Shown piece by piece: positions 1 through 8,627 of a stretch of DNA of 34,350 nucleotides. This DNA comes from Nanobdellota archaeon (lineage in GTDB: Archaea; Nanobdellota; Nanobdellia; Pacearchaeales; GW2011-AR1), in the NCBI GenBank assembly GCA_018830525.1, contig JAHJSH010000033.1, positions 1-34,350 on the forward strand. The letters run 5' to 3'. Under the pieces are notes generated by a model that had not been told where the DNA came from, ran no database searches, and saw only the letters and a list, made by a program, of their open reading frames with translations. Both the position numbers and the translations under genes were made by a program. Numbering within the stretch: the stretch's first letter is position 1; each line of letters starts with the position of its first letter.

Positions 1-139
1 GATTAGGTTGGGGCATGCTATACCCTCACATATATCCTAGATTAGGTTGGGGCATGCTATACCCTCACATATATCCTAGATTAGGTTGGGGCATGCTATA
101 CCCTCACATATATCCTAGATTAGGTTGGGGCATGCTATA
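1..139. repeat. Perfect tandem repeat, period 39 bp (GATTAGGTTGGGGCATGCTATACCCTCACATATATCCTA), about 3.6 copies
   Basis: Copies start at 1, 40, 79 and 118. The last copy is truncated after 22 bp. Confidence 0.95.
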
Positions 140-156
140 TTGAAGAAGTTAGCTTT

Positions 157-678
157 TTACACTCTTGTCCATTTGACTTCGTAATAGGAAACGGAGCCTT
201 CGTCGTCAACGACGGCAATTAGAAGATTCTTTTTTGTTGAATGGGCGACTCGGCTTTTTGCGGAGAATTCTTGCCAAGTTAATTGTGTGTTTTCTGAAAC
301 TGGGAAGCAGAGCCACTTAGAATGGTCTTTTCCAACTTTCTTTCCTTTTTCATATACTCGGAACTCTGCACCAAATTTTAGTGCGGTTTTTACGATGTAA
401 CCATTTTTTCTTAGGTCACTGAAAACTAAGGATTTTGTTTTGAATTTTTTATCGATTTGTTCAAATTTCTTCAGAATTTCTTTTTCGGAGAGTTTTTTGT
501 TTCTAAAATTGTAGAGTTCCATCTTTTTGTCGTGGATTAAGTATAGTGCTTCGGATAATGAGTAAAGGATTTTTTCTCCAAACTTTTCTCCAAATCTTGA
601 GGTTGCAAATAAGCTTTGAGCCTCGGCTGTGTTTGATGTTACTTTCTCTGAGATCAATGTTGCTTTGATTTTTTCCAT
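157..678 (-). CDS. endA: tRNA-splicing endonuclease (tRNA-intron lyase)
   Basis: C-terminal catalytic domain pattern: VFSDLRKNGYIVKTALKFGAEFRVYEKG ... AHSTKKNLLIAVVDDEGSVSYYEV. TTTATAA box begins 29 nt upstream of the ATG. Confidence 0.85.
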   Translation of the reverse strand: MEKIKATLISEKVTSNTAEAQSLFATSRFGEKFGEKILYSLSEALYLIHDKKMELYNFRNKKLSEKEILKKFEQIDKKFKTKSLVFSDLRKNGYIVKTALKFGAEFRVYEKGKKVGKDHSKWLCFPVSENTQLTWQEFSAKSRVAHSTKKNLLIAVVDDEGSVSYYEVKWTRV

Positions 679-781
679 GTTTTAATGAATGGAAATTGAG
701 TTATAAAGGTTTTGAGAAAGAGAATAGCAAGTCTAGTGGTCAAGTAGGAAGATATAAAAACTGTTAGTGGTTTTTATGGTC

Positions 782-1693
782 ATGAGGGTAAGGCTTAACG
801 AGGGTAAACAGAAGGAATTAATTTTGTTGGCTAGGGGGAATATGGGTTGGACAGAGTTATCTAAGATTTTGGAGATTCCAGTTAATTATTTGTCTGGGGA
901 TTTAAGATATGAAAAAGTTTTAATTTCTAAAAAACTTTTTGGTAAATTATGTGAAATTTCTGGGAAAAATTATGAATCTTGTGTTCTGGAGATTTTAGAA
1001 GATAATTGGGGCAAATCTAAGGGGGGTTTTAATTCTCAGGGTTCAACGATTGATATTAAAATTCCTAAATATAGCTCTGAGCTTGCAGAATTTATAGGGG
1101 CTGTTTTAGGTGACGGTCATGTGCATTATACTAAAAAAAGTTTAAAGGCTAGAAAAATTGGAGTTTATCAAATTAGAATTACTGGAGATTTAAGATATGA
1201 AAAAGAATATCATAATTATTTAGGGGAATTGTCAAAATTATTATTTGGAATTAATCCAAAGTATGCCTGTAAAAATGGTAAAAATGAAAGGTATTTATTC
1301 TTATCGAGTAGAAAGTTGGTTGAGTTTTTTATGGGGATGGGAATTAATCCGGGAAACAAAATTGTTAATCAGTCTACTATTCCTAAATGGGTTTATGAAA
1401 ATAGAGAGTATATGAAGGCATGTCTCCGAGGTTTAATTGATACTGATGGGAGTATACATCGTATGTCTAAGAGAGATTTTAATTTATTGAGAATTAGTTT
1501 TACTAATCATGATAATAAATTACTGCAGGATACTAGGGCTTTATTTGTAATCCTAGGGTATTGTCCTTCGAAAATTATAAATAATCGTAACTTTTATATA
1601 TCCGGGCAAGGGGAGATAGAGAAGTATTTAAAAGAGATAGGTTTTTCAAATAAGAAACATGTAGATAGGTACAAACAATTCAAAGCTCTGTAG
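782..1693 (+). CDS. Free-standing LAGLIDADG homing endonuclease-like protein (ORF open from 767; ATG at 776 or 782 likely)
   Basis: Two dodecapeptide-like motifs: FIGAVLGDGHVH and CLRGLIDTDGSIH. Stop codon lies inside the following tRNA gene. Confidence 0.85.
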   Translation: MRVRLNEGKQKELILLARGNMGWTELSKILEIPVNYLSGDLRYEKVLISKKLFGKLCEISGKNYESCVLEILEDNWGKSKGGFNSQGSTIDIKIPKYSSELAEFIGAVLGDGHVHYTKKSLKARKIGVYQIRITGDLRYEKEYHNYLGELSKLLFGINPKYACKNGKNERYLFLSSRKLVEFFMGMGINPGNKIVNQSTIPKWVYENREYMKACLRGLIDTDGSIHRMSKRDFNLLRISFTNHDNKLLQDTRALFVILGYCPSKIINNRNFYISGQGEIEKYLKEIGFSNKKHVDRYKQFKAL

Positions 1694-1756
1694 TGTAGTT
1701 GGTCAAGCATCCGAGGTTCTGGGCCTTGGGACCCAGGTTCGAATCCTGGCAGGGCT
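1684..1756 (+). tRNA. tRNA-Gln (anticodon CTG)
   Basis: 7-bp acceptor AGCTCTG/CAGGGCT. Anticodon stem CGAGG/CCTTG with loop TTCTGGG. T arm CCAGG-TTCGAAT-CCTGG. Confidence 0.9.
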
Positions 1757-1877
1757 ATCCTATCTAAAATATGTTTCACAGATAAATTTTCTACGGAAAC
1801 TTTATAAAGCAAAATTCGGATACAATGATACCATGAAAAGGAAGAAGTAAATTCTTTCATTTCATTTTACAAGCAAA

Positions 1878-1988
1878 ATGAAAAGAAGTTCAAGACGATG
1901 GAAGAAGAAAGGTCAAATGCGTTGGAAGTGGCAACGAAAGAGACTTAAGAAAGAAAAGCGAAAGAGAAAGCTTAAGAGAAACAAGTAA
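1878..1988 (+). CDS. rpl41e: Large ribosomal subunit protein eL41-like (36 aa)
   Basis: MKRSSRRWKKKGQMRWKWQRKRLKKEKRKRKLKRNK. Extreme K/R/W composition and helix like eL41 ([22 protein letters not shown]). Missing from the supplied ORF track because of its size. Confidence 0.7.
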   Translation: MKRSSRRWKKKGQMRWKWQRKRLKKEKRKRKLKRNK

Positions 1989-2054
1989 TTGTAATTCTAG
2001 GACTGAGGAAAATTTGGTGGGAAATTTTAAAAACTATTTGTGTTTAATTGATTT

Positions 2055-2216
2055 ATGATTGGGCTGAAGAGTTTGTTGGACTATGTTTGTATTGAAGCTA
2101 TAGTGGATTGGATTTCTCCAGAAGAGCAAAAAAGAATGGCGGATTCATTTAACTTGCTTCCAATTCATTATGTCGTTGAAAGTGAAGAGAGTTCTTCTTA
2201 TGATGCTAATGACTAA
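2055..2216 (+). CDS. Small hypothetical protein (53 aa)
   Basis: ORF MIGLKSLLDYVCIEAIVDWISPEEQKRMADSFNLLPIHYVVESEESSSYDAND in an otherwise empty gap. No family recognised. Confidence 0.45.
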   Translation: MIGLKSLLDYVCIEAIVDWISPEEQKRMADSFNLLPIHYVVESEESSSYDAND

Positions 2217-2266
2217 TATTTATTTATCACAATAATCCTTATAAACGGGACTTCTTATTTTAAATC

Positions 2267-3265
2267 ATGAGTGAGCATTATAATTCAGAGGTGTGGACTG
2301 AGAAATATCGGCCGAAGGTTTTTGACGATATGGTTGGTCAGGAGGAGATTCTTAAGCGAGTTAAAGCCTTGACTAATTCTATGAATATCCCACATTTGCT
2401 TTTTGCTGGGCCAGCTGGAACTGGGAAGTCGACTTTGGCATTGATTGTTGTTAAAAGTTTGTTTGGGGAATCTTGGAGGGAAAATTATTTGGAGTTGAAT
2501 GCTTCGGATGAAAGGGGTATTGATGTTGTCCGACAGAAGGTTAAGGATTTCGCGAGGACTCGGGCAATTGGAGACGTTCCGTTTAAGGTTATATTCTTAG
2601 ATGAGGCAGATGCGCTGACCAGGGAGGCTCAACAGGCGCTGAGAAGGACTATGGAAAATTATACTTCTACCTGTAGGTTTATATTATCCTGTAATTATTC
2701 TTCGAAGATTTTAGATCCTATTCAGTCTAGAACTGTTGTATTTCGATTTCAGTTGTTGGAGAAGAAGGACATCAAGAAGAGAATTGATTTGATTTCACGG
2801 GACGAAGGTTTGTCGATTACGGCTGACGCGTTTGATGCTCTTTATGAGGCGAGCGAGGGAGATTGTAGACGAGTTATTAATTTATTGCAAGCAACAGCCT
2901 CAATTTCTCCGAACATTACCCCTGACCTTGTTAACACGATTGTTTCAAAGGCTAAGCCTTCGGATATAAAGATTGTTTTGGATTACGCCTTGACTGGTGA
3001 TTTTCATAATTCTCGTGAGAAACTTTTAGATATCATGTTGAAGGAGTCGATTTCTGGGCAGGACGTGATTAAGGCGATTCAGAAAGAAGTTTGGAATTTG
3101 CCAATTGATAATTCTTTGAAAGTTAAGTTGACTGAGAAGACGGGTGAGGCGGAATTTAGATTGGTTGAGGGTGCGGACGAGTTTATTCAGTTGGAAGCGT
3201 TGATTGCGAGTTTTGTCTTAGCAGGTCTTGGCGGTAAAAGTGGAGATCTGAAGGGGGCTGAGTAA
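2267..3265 (+). CDS. rfcS: Replication factor C small subunit
   Basis: WTEKYRPKVFDDMVGQEE, Walker A GPAGTGKST, FLDEADALT, ELNASDERGIDVVR. Confidence 0.97.
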   Translation: MSEHYNSEVWTEKYRPKVFDDMVGQEEILKRVKALTNSMNIPHLLFAGPAGTGKSTLALIVVKSLFGESWRENYLELNASDERGIDVVRQKVKDFARTRAIGDVPFKVIFLDEADALTREAQQALRRTMENYTSTCRFILSCNYSSKILDPIQSRTVVFRFQLLEKKDIKKRIDLISRDEGLSITADAFDALYEASEGDCRRVINLLQATASISPNITPDLVNTIVSKAKPSDIKIVLDYALTGDFHNSREKLLDIMLKESISGQDVIKAIQKEVWNLPIDNSLKVKLTEKTGEAEFRLVEGADEFIQLEALIASFVLAGLGGKSGDLKGAE

Positions 3266-3267
3266 CC

Positions 3268-3678
3268 ATGAAGATTTTTATTGCATGTAGTAAGCATTTT
3301 TATTCTGAAATTGAACATGTTGCAAGAATCTTGCAAGGGGCAGGACATGAGGTAAGTTATCCGAATTCTTATGGGGATCCATTTGCTGAGGAGAGATTAA
3401 AGAATCTGGGGGCTGAAGACCATGTTAAATGGAGGAGTATGATGATGTGGATAGACGAAGATAATATTGATCCCCAAGATGCGATTTTAGTTTTAAACTT
3501 CGAGAAGAAAGGGATTCCTAATTATATTGGTGGTGCGACTTTTTTGGAGATTTATATTGCTTGGAAAATGGGGAAGAAAATATTTTTCTATAATCCTCTT
3601 CCCAACTGTTCTTTTACTGATGAACTCAAAGGTATAAGCCCTATGATTATAAATGGAAATCTGGGGTTGATACGATGA
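3268..3678 (+). CDS. Nucleoside 2-deoxyribosyltransferase-like protein
   Basis: MKIFIACSKHFYSEIEHVARILQGAGHEVSYP ... DAILVLNFEKKG ... GGATFLEIYIAWKMGKKIFF fits the NDT/TIR-like nucleotide-processing fold. Confidence 0.55.
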   Translation: MKIFIACSKHFYSEIEHVARILQGAGHEVSYPNSYGDPFAEERLKNLGAEDHVKWRSMMMWIDEDNIDPQDAILVLNFEKKGIPNYIGGATFLEIYIAWKMGKKIFFYNPLPNCSFTDELKGISPMIINGNLGLIR

Positions 3679-3764
3679 TACATAAATTTGGAGGCAGAGG
3701 ATTTTTAGATTGTCTTACGACACAATGTCGTGCGTTATCCAAAATCGGAGATTTTTGCTTATGA
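3675..3764 (+). promoter_or_regulatory. Upstream ORF/structured leader, copy A: MIHKFGGRGFLDCLTTQCRALSKIGDFCL*, overlaps rfcL start
   Basis: 29-codon ORF, stop TGA overlaps rfcL ATG at 3761 (TTATGATG). Hairpin ACGACA-CAA-TGTCGT at 3717-3731. AAAATCGGAGATTTTTGCTTATG end shared with the other copies. Confidence 0.75.
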
Positions 3765-4963
3765 TGAATTTAGACAACATCCCGTGGTGTGAGAGATATC
3801 GGGCTAAATGTTTTGCAGATATTAAGGGGCAAGAGTTGGCTGTTGATAAGGTAAAATTATTCTTGAAGAGTTTTCCTAAGAAGCGGGCGGTGGTTTTACA
3901 TGGTCCCTCAGGGGTTGGGAAGACGAGTCTTGCTTATGCGATTGCGTTTGAGAGTGATGCGGAGATTTTAGAATTGAATGCTTCGGATTTTAGAAATAAA
4001 GCAAAGATTGCTGAAATTGTGGGGCCTGCTTCTCAGCAAAGGAGTTTGTTTAGAAAGAATAAGATTATCTTAGTTGATGAAGTTGATGGGATTGCGGCGG
4101 TTAAGGATCGTGGAGGACTTGGGGAACTGTTGGGTCTTTTGGAGAAGTCTTCGTTTCCGATTATAATTACGGCTAATGATATCTGGGATAAAAAGTTTAA
4201 TTTGCTTCGGCGGAAAGTGGAGTTGGTCCAGTTGAAAGAAGTTGATTATAAGGTTGTTCTAGATATTTTGAAGGAAGTTTGTGAGAAGGAAAATTGTGTT
4301 GTATCGTCGGAAGTTTTGACTTCTATTGCGATTAAAGCTCGTGGAGATATTCGTGCGGCCTTGAATGATTTACAAATTCTTTCTAATATGGATTCTCCCG
4401 AGTTGTTACAGGAAGTCGGTGAGAGAAATAGGGAGCAATCGATTTTTTCTGCATTGCAGTATGTTTTCAAAAATGCGAAAATTGATGCAGAGATGTTGAA
4501 AGTTTATGATGAGGTGAACATGCCGATTGATGATATTTTTTTATGGATTGAGGAAAATATTCCTGTAGCCTATAAGGGTGAGGAATTGGCTAAGGCGTTT
4601 GATGCGTTGAGTTTAGCTGATGTTTTTAGGGGAAGGATTAGGAGACAGAGGCATTGGAGGTTTATGGTTTATGAGTATTTTTTACTTGGTGCGGGGATTG
4701 CAAGTGCTAAGAAATACAATCGGGCTGGATGGACTAGTTACCGGAAGCCGTCAAGAATTTTGAAGATTTGGTTGCAGAATCAAAGAGCTATGAAAAAGAA
4801 GACGATTTGTCAGAAGTATGCGAAGCATTGTCATATTTCGACGAAGACTGCGATGAAAGATTTTATGTTGTTTAAAATTATTTTACAGCGTTCGGATATT
4901 CGGGAGACTTTGAGGCTTGATAGTGATGAGATTGCTTATTTGGATAAGCCGATTGTAGCATGA
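3761..4963 (+). CDS. rfcL: Replication factor C large subunit (ORF open from 3710)
   Basis: WCERYRAKCFADIKGQE, Walker A GPSGVGKTS, ILVDEVDGI, ELNASDFRNK. Confidence 0.93.
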   Translation: MMNLDNIPWCERYRAKCFADIKGQELAVDKVKLFLKSFPKKRAVVLHGPSGVGKTSLAYAIAFESDAEILELNASDFRNKAKIAEIVGPASQQRSLFRKNKIILVDEVDGIAAVKDRGGLGELLGLLEKSSFPIIITANDIWDKKFNLLRRKVELVQLKEVDYKVVLDILKEVCEKENCVVSSEVLTSIAIKARGDIRAALNDLQILSNMDSPELLQEVGERNREQSIFSALQYVFKNAKIDAEMLKVYDEVNMPIDDIFLWIEENIPVAYKGEELAKAFDALSLADVFRGRIRRQRHWRFMVYEYFLLGAGIASAKKYNRAGWTSYRKPSRILKIWLQNQRAMKKKTICQKYAKHCHISTKTAMKDFMLFKIILQRSDIRETLRLDSDEIAYLDKPIVA

Positions 4964-5547
4964 TGGATGAAAAATTATATTTGTTTTTAAGAGAATCGAA
5001 TGCAATTGAAGGAGAGTATTCTGAAGAAGCTTTTGAGGATTCTATTGGTGCTTGGCAATATGCTGCTAAGAATTCGAATGATTTTGATATTAATTATGTT
5101 TGCGGGATTCATAAGGTTTTAATGGGTAGGTTGAATTTGAATAACGCAGGGAAATTGAGGCGGAAGACAGTTTATATTGTGGGAAGGGATTCTGGAGGGG
5201 AGCGAAGAATTATTCGAACGATTCCTGCCGGAGGGAATAGGCCCAGGTTGGAGGGGTGGTGTAAGCGATATAAAACTCCACAAAGTGCAGAAGATATTCG
5301 AGAGGCGCATATTGATTTGGAGATGATTCATCCGTTTATGGATGGGAACGGGAGGACTGGGAGGATTTTATATAATGTTCAAAGGCTACAGATAGGATTG
5401 GATATTGAAGTATTTTATGACAAAGACAAACAGAAATATTATAAGTGGTTTGAAGATAGGCAGAGAAATGATGATATGATTGAAACTATTAGACAAATGG
5501 AAGAGTTGAATTCTAAAAATAATTTTAAGAGCACTGAGCTGCAGTAG
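4960..5547 (+). CDS. Fic/DOC domain protein (predicted AMPylase-type)
   Basis: Complete Fic motif HPFMDGNGRTGR. N-terminal SNAIEG matches the inhibitory helix pattern [S/T]xxxE[G/N]. Confidence 0.93.
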   Translation: MMDEKLYLFLRESNAIEGEYSEEAFEDSIGAWQYAAKNSNDFDINYVCGIHKVLMGRLNLNNAGKLRRKTVYIVGRDSGGERRIIRTIPAGGNRPRLEGWCKRYKTPQSAEDIREAHIDLEMIHPFMDGNGRTGRILYNVQRLQIGLDIEVFYDKDKQKYYKWFEDRQRNDDMIETIRQMEELNSKNNFKSTELQ

Positions 5548-6559
5548 CTGCTGCTTGTGTTGTTGACCAACCGAAGCCTGGTGTTGGTTGTGCTGAAGGT
5601 AGCTCTGTATTACATTCTTCTGGGGCTTCGTTGAATGCTGAACAGATTGCGCCTAGGTAAGATGCTGAATCTCTTCCTGCTTGTGCCTGTACTCCATTGA
5701 TTACTAATGTAGGTGATCCTCCAATTCCATAAGCTTCGTTCTCAGATTTATGGATATCGAATTTAGGGAATTGTCCACTTAGCCATGAAGATTTATCTTC
5801 AAGGTTAGCTAATACGTTGAATTCCTGGTTAGCTGCTGCAGTACATGTAGTCAACTTTGCTTTATCAATTCCTGCTTCATCAAGACATGCCGCTCCATCA
5901 GCTTCACTTCCCGTCTTTCCTAACCAGCAAGTTAGGTAATCAATGAACTTGTCGTTTTGCTCTTCTTGGATACAGTATTGGTCAAGTTGTTCTTCTACTT
6001 CACCGTATGTTGGGTGCATAGCATAGTATACGAATTTGATATTGAAATCAATTGTATCTCCAAGGACTCCTACTACTGGAAGCATTCCTTTTTCTGCTTG
6101 AGTTCCATAGGGGCAGTGAGACATAACAAATAATTCTACTTTAGGTTTATCTGTTTTAGGAATATTAGTTGGTGTTGGTGTTTGAGTATTTGAAGGAGCC
6201 TCTTGAGCAACTGCCCCAGTTAATGGGATTGCTTGAAGGATAAGGTTCTGTCCATCTTTGGTTATTTGGAGAGTCGCTTCTGTTGTTTGTGAATTTTCAG
6301 GATTTATATAAGAAAATGTAACTGCATAAAGTCCTCCTTCGTCGGTTACGGAAACTACTTCCACACCACTTACCTGCCCACTCGCCCAATCTGCTACTTT
6401 TATCCCAGCAGCGTCTGCACTAATTGCTGATCCTCCAGTTCCACCAATTATGAATATTAAAATTAGAACTACTGCGAGAATTACTGTTGAGACTGCCCAA
6501 TAATTTTTTGATAAACTTTTTAGAATCTTTTTACAATCGCATTTTTTTTTGCTTGTCAT
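5525..6559 (-). CDS. Membrane-anchored DsbA/thioredoxin-fold-like oxidoreductase
   Basis: N-terminal hydrophobic helix (AVSTVILAVVLILIFIIGG). KVELFVMSHCPYGTQAEKGMLPV with CPYG active site. Late GIGGSPTLVINGV cis-Pro-like segment. Confidence 0.8.
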   Translation of the reverse strand: MTSKKKCDCKKILKSLSKNYWAVSTVILAVVLILIFIIGGTGGSAISADAAGIKVADWASGQVSGVEVVSVTDEGGLYAVTFSYINPENSQTTEATLQITKDGQNLILQAIPLTGAVAQEAPSNTQTPTPTNIPKTDKPKVELFVMSHCPYGTQAEKGMLPVVGVLGDTIDFNIKFVYYAMHPTYGEVEEQLDQYCIQEEQNDKFIDYLTCWLGKTGSEADGAACLDEAGIDKAKLTTCTAAANQEFNVLANLEDKSSWLSGQFPKFDIHKSENEAYGIGGSPTLVINGVQAQAGRDSASYLGAICSAFNEAPEECNTELPSAQPTPGFGWSTTQAAATAAQCS

Positions 6560-6659
6560 GAAATGTTGAAATTACAATTCTTTATAAATGTTTTGAAGTA
6601 ATCAGTTACATGATAATTAAATTGCTGGGGCAGAAGAGAACCGTAGTCTTGTTTTTCCT

Positions 6660-7511
6660 ATGGAAAAACGCGGTGACAAATCTATAGATTTGCCAATGGG
6701 TATTGAAAAGAAAGTTGCAGAGACGATTAAGAAATATAGTTTGGTCAGCGAGGGAGATAAGATAGTTGTTGCTCTGTCTGGTGGGAAAGATTCTACTTCT
6801 ATCTTATATATACTGAAGAAACTGGGATATGATGTTCATGGACTTTTGATTGATTTGCATTTGGGCGAATGGTCCAAGATTCATAATAATAATATGATTA
6901 AGTTTTGCGAGGAGCTTGAGATTCCTTTGACGATTGTTGATTTGAAGAAGGAATTGGGTCAGGGGATTTGTTTTATCAAGGCGGTTTTGAAGAAGCAGAA
7001 GAATTTTACTGGCTGTACTGTTTGTGGGATTATTAAGAGGTGGATTTTGAATAAATGGGCAAAGAAGCTTTGGGCTGACAAACTTGTAACTGGGCATAAT
7101 CTCGATGACGAGGCACAGAATGTTTTGATGAATTTTCTGAAAGGGAATGTTTTGCTTGGAGTTAATTCTTCACCTGCTACCGGGGGCAAGGCAGTTGAAG
7201 GTTTTGCTCAGAGGATTAAGCCGTTGTTTTTTGTCCCGGAGTCGGAGATTAGAAAATATGCTAAGGCGAAGAAGTTTGATATTCTGTATGATAAGTGTCC
7301 GTGTGCGTTTGGGACGTATCGAGTTGAGACGCGAGAGTGGATGAGGGGGATTAGTGATATTGAGAAAAAGAAAATTGTTGAGAATTTTCAGAAATTGGTT
7401 CCGAAGTTGCGGACGGAAAATGTTTTTGAGTTGAAGACTTGTAAGGAATGTGGGGAGCCGTCGAGCGGAGAGATTTGTAATGCATGTAAAATTTTTGCGT
7501 GTTTGAAGTAA
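6660..7511 (+). CDS. TtcA/Ncs6-family tRNA 2-thiolation ATPase-like protein (internal start at 6696 also possible)
   Basis: PP-loop VVALSGGKDS, CTVCG, LVTGHNLDDEAQ, CPCA. C-terminal zinc motif CKECGEPSSGEICNAC. Confidence 0.85.
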   Translation: MEKRGDKSIDLPMGIEKKVAETIKKYSLVSEGDKIVVALSGGKDSTSILYILKKLGYDVHGLLIDLHLGEWSKIHNNNMIKFCEELEIPLTIVDLKKELGQGICFIKAVLKKQKNFTGCTVCGIIKRWILNKWAKKLWADKLVTGHNLDDEAQNVLMNFLKGNVLLGVNSSPATGGKAVEGFAQRIKPLFFVPESEIRKYAKAKKFDILYDKCPCAFGTYRVETREWMRGISDIEKKKIVENFQKLVPKLRTENVFELKTCKECGEPSSGEICNACKIFACLK

Positions 7512-7564
7512 TATATATTTTGGAGTATATACTTATTTATTAATCTATTTTGTTGGGGGATGTT

Positions 7565-8626
7565 ATGATTGATGAGGCGGGTAGAGCGGAAGGTGAATGG
7601 CAGGATTATTGTGTGGATTTTCGGGGGGAGGGTTCTAAGATTGAGGAAATTTTTCAAGAACGTCAAAAAGAGGGTTTTGTTGGTGTGATGTCTTCTGGGG
7701 GAAATGGAAATATCCCGGTTCTTTTTTCTAGAGGAAAGACTTTAGCACAGGCTTGGGAAAATTCTTTAATTATTTTGGCGGCGCGAGGAGGATTTGTTAG
7801 GACGCAATATGACGACAAGAATCCCGAAAATGGCCTTTATATGTCCCCACCGAGTATCGATTCTACGATGAGTACTATTATTGAAGACCCTTCTTCTGAG
7901 CCCATGATTCATAAATCTTTTCCAGGGGGATTGGAAGATTTGGAGGAATATCGGCAAGAAGTTTTGGATGGGATTAAGGACCATTGGGTGCGAGACCAGA
8001 ATGACCCTGATGATAAGCGGTGGGAGTATACTTATCATGAGAGGATGTGTAAGTATAAAGTTCCGGGGCTGGATAAATCTATTGATCAAGTTGCGATGAT
8101 GATTGATAATTTGGCGCGGAGTCCGATTACTCGAAGGGCGCAAGTTATTTCATGGAAGCCTTGGGAGGATTTGAATATTTCTGATCCGGCTTGTTTCCAA
8201 TCTTTGTGGGGAAGAATTTTAAGGGCGAATCCAGAGTTTGAACTTTATTCAAATGAGGTTGATGGCGAGGCGAAATTGAATTTGAATATGAGATTTAGAA
8301 GTCGGGATGCTTACGAAGCGGCGTTTATGAACGATTTTGCGTTTATTCATTTGGCAGAATATATGGCGAAGGTGATTTCTGAAAAGCGGGGCGAGGAGAT
8401 TAAGCTTGGGAGGTTTATTGACCAATCTGATTCGTATCATATTTATGGGAAGAGTCTTCAGAATTTTAATGATAGTTTTGTGAAGAAGTTGGTTGAACGG
8501 TCTTATGAAAACAGGGTTTGGACAAGAGAATTTGCTCAGCCATTTTTTGAAGATGCGAAGCCAATAATAATTGCGAAAGTTGAAGCGCAGGACGCTAAGT
8601 ATCGTGATCAAGGTTTGGTGAAATAA
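7565..8626 (+). CDS. Thymidylate synthase, ThyA-like archaeal type (ORF open from 7550)
   Basis: SPITRRAQVISWKPWEDLNISDPACFQSLWGRI and LNMRFRSRDAYEAAFMN resemble the TS catalytic Cys and substrate region. Confidence 0.8.
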   Translation: MIDEAGRAEGEWQDYCVDFRGEGSKIEEIFQERQKEGFVGVMSSGGNGNIPVLFSRGKTLAQAWENSLIILAARGGFVRTQYDDKNPENGLYMSPPSIDSTMSTIIEDPSSEPMIHKSFPGGLEDLEEYRQEVLDGIKDHWVRDQNDPDDKRWEYTYHERMCKYKVPGLDKSIDQVAMMIDNLARSPITRRAQVISWKPWEDLNISDPACFQSLWGRILRANPEFELYSNEVDGEAKLNLNMRFRSRDAYEAAFMNDFAFIHLAEYMAKVISEKRGEEIKLGRFIDQSDSYHIYGKSLQNFNDSFVKKLVERSYENRVWTREFAQPFFEDAKPIIIAKVEAQDAKYRDQGLVK

Positions 8627-8627
8627 A

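Noticed and set aside
1-139. CRISPR array
   Set aside because: The 39-bp units are contiguous and identical with no variable spacers and no cas genes nearby.
1594-1860. 88-aa minus-strand ORF
   Set aside because: It is the antisense translation of the tRNA-Gln gene (typical RIALPGFEPGSQGPEPRMLDQLHYRA artifact).
7766-8143. Minus-strand ORFs antisense to thyA, tmk, nrdD, rpoB, rpoA, EF-2 and EF-1alpha
   Set aside because: Low-complexity I/N/L/S/R-rich translations lying entirely antisense to strongly supported genes; mirror-strand artifacts of AT-rich codon usage.
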